Made by a program: the position numbers and the translations under genes | Notes under the pieces: generated by a model | Databases searched by the model: none | What the model was told of the DNA's origin: nothing | The model's input: only the letters and a program-made list of their open reading frames with translations | In this document: piece by piece, positions 61,151 to 64,000 of the stretch | Numbering within the stretch: position 1 is the stretch's first letter | Layout: every line of letters starts with the position of its first letter | Assembly (NCBI GenBank): GCA_024220505.1 | Contig: JAKZZE010000003.1 | Span: 1,612,001 to 1,676,000 of the forward strand | Length of the DNA: 64,000 nt | Origin: Rhizopus arrhizus | Taxonomy: Eukaryota > Mucoromycota > Mucoromycetes > Mucorales > Rhizopodaceae | Reading direction: 5' to 3'

Positions 61151-64000
61151 TTTTTTTTTAAAGGTTTTTATTTATTGCTCCGCGTTACCCAAAAGGATTG
61201 GTTTCGGTAAGAGGCGGGCGCAAATTAAAAGGATTAATGATAATAAGAATGTGTACAATAAAAAAAACAAAAAAGGTAAAGTTGATAGAGGAGTACTAGT
61301 CGATGTCACCTTCTTCAGCGATATGTTGTTGGACATTGTTGCGGATAGCCTGTAGTACAGTGCTTGACAAGAACGGTTGTTGGTTGAAAATGCTTTGCCA
61401 GTGGCATTTCCAAACTTGGCCAAGGGCAATGATGAGGACTGATTCTGCGGCGATATCGGAGGATTGACAGTAGGAAACAGAGTAGTAGTCTAATGTGGTA
61501 AAAGCTTTAAAAATATCTTGCGTGTCCACCGTTGGCCATAGGAATTCGCGAACAAGACCTTGCCAAACGACTTGTTTGGCCGGGCAATCGAAGAGAAAGT
61601 GTTGCAAGGAATCGACAGTAGGTGCACAAAATGAACAATTAGGAGTATCGAATTTGTCGGGAAAGAATTTGTGAAGTATATCTTTATGCGGTATTTTTTT
61701 GTTGATAAGCCGATAAATAACATTTCGTTGTGTTGCAGTAAGATGAAGACTCCAAAAGGCCAACCAACGCTGAGGAAGAATATCTGTCAAGTATTTCGGT
61801 GCAGTGTTGAGTTGGTTGCAGGTTTTGCGAAATATTTTTGTTGTCACATCGGTGAAGCTTTTGGTGGAAGGAAGTGTGAATTGCAAGCAGTCGACGAATG
61901 GAGTAAAACTGAGCTGTGGTGGATCCTCGTCGATAGATGTATCTATTTGTTGAGGGCGAGATGCATCTGGTATGCAATGCTTACCAAAGAAGTAACTGAG
62001 GAACAACTTGCTGGCTTCGACACCACGGTAGATCTTGTTGGCAGCTCGTTTAAATCGGTTGTCCATATCAGCATGTGGGATTCTTGCAATCGTGTGTGTT
62101 TGAGGATTGTACTGAAATAGATCTTGTAGTTTCATCTGACCACAGATCGAAGGAAACTTGAAACGTTGTTCAGGATGCATGAAAATGTCTTGGATGGGCA
62201 ATAGTAAACATGTGTGTGGATTGAGCTCCATTGTGCTGAAATTCCTTGGAATTAGATCAATTGACTTGGTTAGCAGGTTGCAAATGTTGAATAAACGAAG
62301 TTGAGTTGACTTCCGTCCATCTTGAAACAAAAGAGGTATTTCATGGTGCTGCGTGTTGTATGTGTTTTTCAAGTGTATTCGTAGCAATCTTGTAACTTTC
62401 GAAGGACGAGATCGTTGTCTGGTAACCAATAGTGGTTGGATCCATCGAAAGTATAAGGCAGCTTGCTGAATGTGAGGGTCAATCAGGTTAAGACCACCAA
62501 GATGCTTTGGAAGTGTCAATATGGTCCATTTTATCCGCGGGAAGATTCCTTGGTTCATAAATTTGGATACTACTGAGCGAATTTTGGAGATATCTGCTTT
62601 CGTTATAGGAGTTACCCGGAACAGATACCAGCACATAGAGAGTATCAGAGAATTGACAATTGTTGCTCGACCAAGTATCGATAAGGAACGAGTTGAGTGC
62701 AGTAAAGCAATCTGTTTGATCTTGTTGGCAAATTGAGACATGAATGTGCGACGTTGGAGGCTGGACTGTATCAATGGGAAATCAAGATACACGATAGGAT
62801 CTGGATTTGTTGGTAGATGAATTCGAGGCATATTCATATCAGTTAGATCTCGCCCCCAATAGCTAGAGTGGTCGCGACCTGATAGCGAGATGGTTTCCAC
62901 TTTGTTGTAATTGATGCGAGCATTAGAAGATCGACTATAAACTTCTATATGATGTTTTAACCTGGAGAGATCCTGTAAGTTCTTGATGAATACGAGCGTA
63001 TCATCAGCATAGCAAAGGATCTTGACGTTCACCGAAGTGTCAGTAGAGCCGCCAGTAACAAGATGAGGTTGTAAATCCATAGTGTAGCCAGAGTAGGTAG
63101 AGTCTTGTAGGACTGACCGTAAAAATGGCTCCAAAGCAAAATTGTACAGGATGGGTGATATGGGGTCGCCCTGTTTCAAGCCTCTTCGTTTAAAAACGTC
63201 AGCTGAGATAAACCCATTAACGTTGATCTTGATACGGTTGTTGGCAAGCATGGTGATGATGCTGTTCACAATTGAAGCTGGAAAGCCCCAAGTAAGCATG
63301 ACTTGCTCCAAGTAATGTAAATTATCCGATCATACGCTTTCTCCTGATCTAGTAGTAAGGCTAGGCTCTTATCGTCAGAGGAAGATTGGCAGGCGGCGTG
63401 TTCCATTATGACTTGGGTGATCATTCCATTTTCTGCAATATAGCGACCAGGTATGAAGCCAATTTGATTCTCATTGACAATCTTGCGAGAGACACGCATA
63501 ACCCGGCTGTTGACAAGCCGAGTAAATATCTTTGTATCAGTATTGAGCAATGAAATCGGACGGTAATTTTTCATTTGAGTCAAGTCTCCTTTTTTGGGGA
63601 GTAAGCTCATCAGTGATTCGTCCCAAGAAGCTGGAAATACACCGTGGTCTAAGGCATCGTTATAGACGCGACAGATCAACGAGTGGAAAGGCTCGAAGGT
63701 CACGATCAAGTTCAAGATTTCATAGGGCAAGCCGTCTGGGTCAGGGCTACTTTTTTTTGGCGAGCGTTTGCTATAAAGGAGTACATCCTCGATAGTAATC
63801 GGTCCCGTCAAGATTGCTTTTTGAGTGTCAGTAAGTTTGCATGAATCGGGGATGTGAGTCAAGATGGAAGTCATCGCAGAGTCATCCACAGGATCTGGAT
63901 CGTACAGCTGATCATAAAACGCTTCCACAATATTCATCTTCTCTTCTTTGGAGGAACACATAGTCTCCGTTACTGGGTCGGTTAAGTTTGGTATATACCT
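61151..64000 (-). mobile_element. LINE, further family, running off the window
   Basis: Short A-tail (T9 at 61151-61159), then a 3' UTR with AATAAATAAAAACC on the - strand, then ORF2. No 5' end in the window, so the target duplication cannot be checked. Confidence 0.85.
61296..64000 (-). pseudogene. LINE ORF2 (partial, one frameshift)
   Basis: The N-terminal side continues beyond the edge. RT motifs: LPKKGDLTQMKNYRPISLL, LLLDQEKAYDR, RRGLKQGDPISPILYNFALEP and the catalytic CYADDTLVFI. C-terminal zinc finger: CSFCAPTVDSLQHFLFDC. One base is missing near 63330, just after the KAYDR block, splitting the frame into 63266-64000 and 61296-63311. Otherwise well preserved. Confidence 0.88.

Overview
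The window looks like a transposon-dense block of a fungal genome, most probably an early-diverging fungus of the Mucorales type. The evidence is AT-rich DNA, 50-55 nt introns with GTA..AG borders and CTAAT/TGAC-like branch sites, an intact DIRS-type retrotransposon, several LINE families and DD34E Tc1-type transposons. No ordinary host gene, rRNA gene or functional tRNA gene was recognised. The organism call is inference.

Layout. The backbone is an array of units of about 9-10 kb in alternating orientation, called here units 1, 2 and 3. Unit 1 runs + (1448-10130), unit 2 runs - (12051-14905 plus 43924-50013) and unit 3 runs + (50629-60748). Each unit reads: start of a PD-(D/E)XK (Rpn-like) nuclease gene, a coiled-coil ORF, a dead Tc1-like transposon A, about 3 kb of non-coding DNA, Tc1-like transposon B, LINE/SINE debris, five 23-bp phased repeats, a 12-bp minisatellite, and the promoter and first exon of a five-exon serine-recombinase-like gene. 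Units meet head to head around a 615-bp loop holding the rest of the nuclease gene (833-1447 and 50014-50628). They meet tail to tail around a loop holding the rest of the recombinase-like gene (10131-12050, and again beyond 60748). Both loops occur in opposite orientations in different copies. The plan of two inverted arms and two invertible loops resembles 2-micron-type plasmids, or concatemers of a hairpin-ended element.

Unit 2 is interrupted by a 29-kb insertion. It consists of DIRS copy 1 (14905-19276), a 20.3-kb segment, and DIRS copy 2 (39554-43923). The outer flanks of the two DIRS copies are the two halves of one target site that is uninterrupted at about 7500-7535. The 20.3-kb segment is itself a palindrome with its own Tc1-like element C, a decayed second Rpn-like nuclease, the same 23-bp and 12-bp repeats, and the only intact copy of the recombinase-like gene (27581-28858). 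A full-length, intact LINE with a 15-bp target duplication sits in one arm (30299-35759). Its empty site survives in the other arm.

How the parts may work together (inference). Long inverted arms let the loops flip and let the arms convert each other: unit 2 matches unit 3 near the nuclease and unit 1 near the recombinase-like gene. The 23-bp and 12-bp arrays always precede the recombinase-like gene and are candidate binding sites for its product or for a replication/partition factor. DIRS, LINE, SINE, Tc1 and LTR insertions give a relative history of the locus. The tRNA-derived SINE shares its 3' tail with the intact LINE. The window ends inside another LINE on the - strand.
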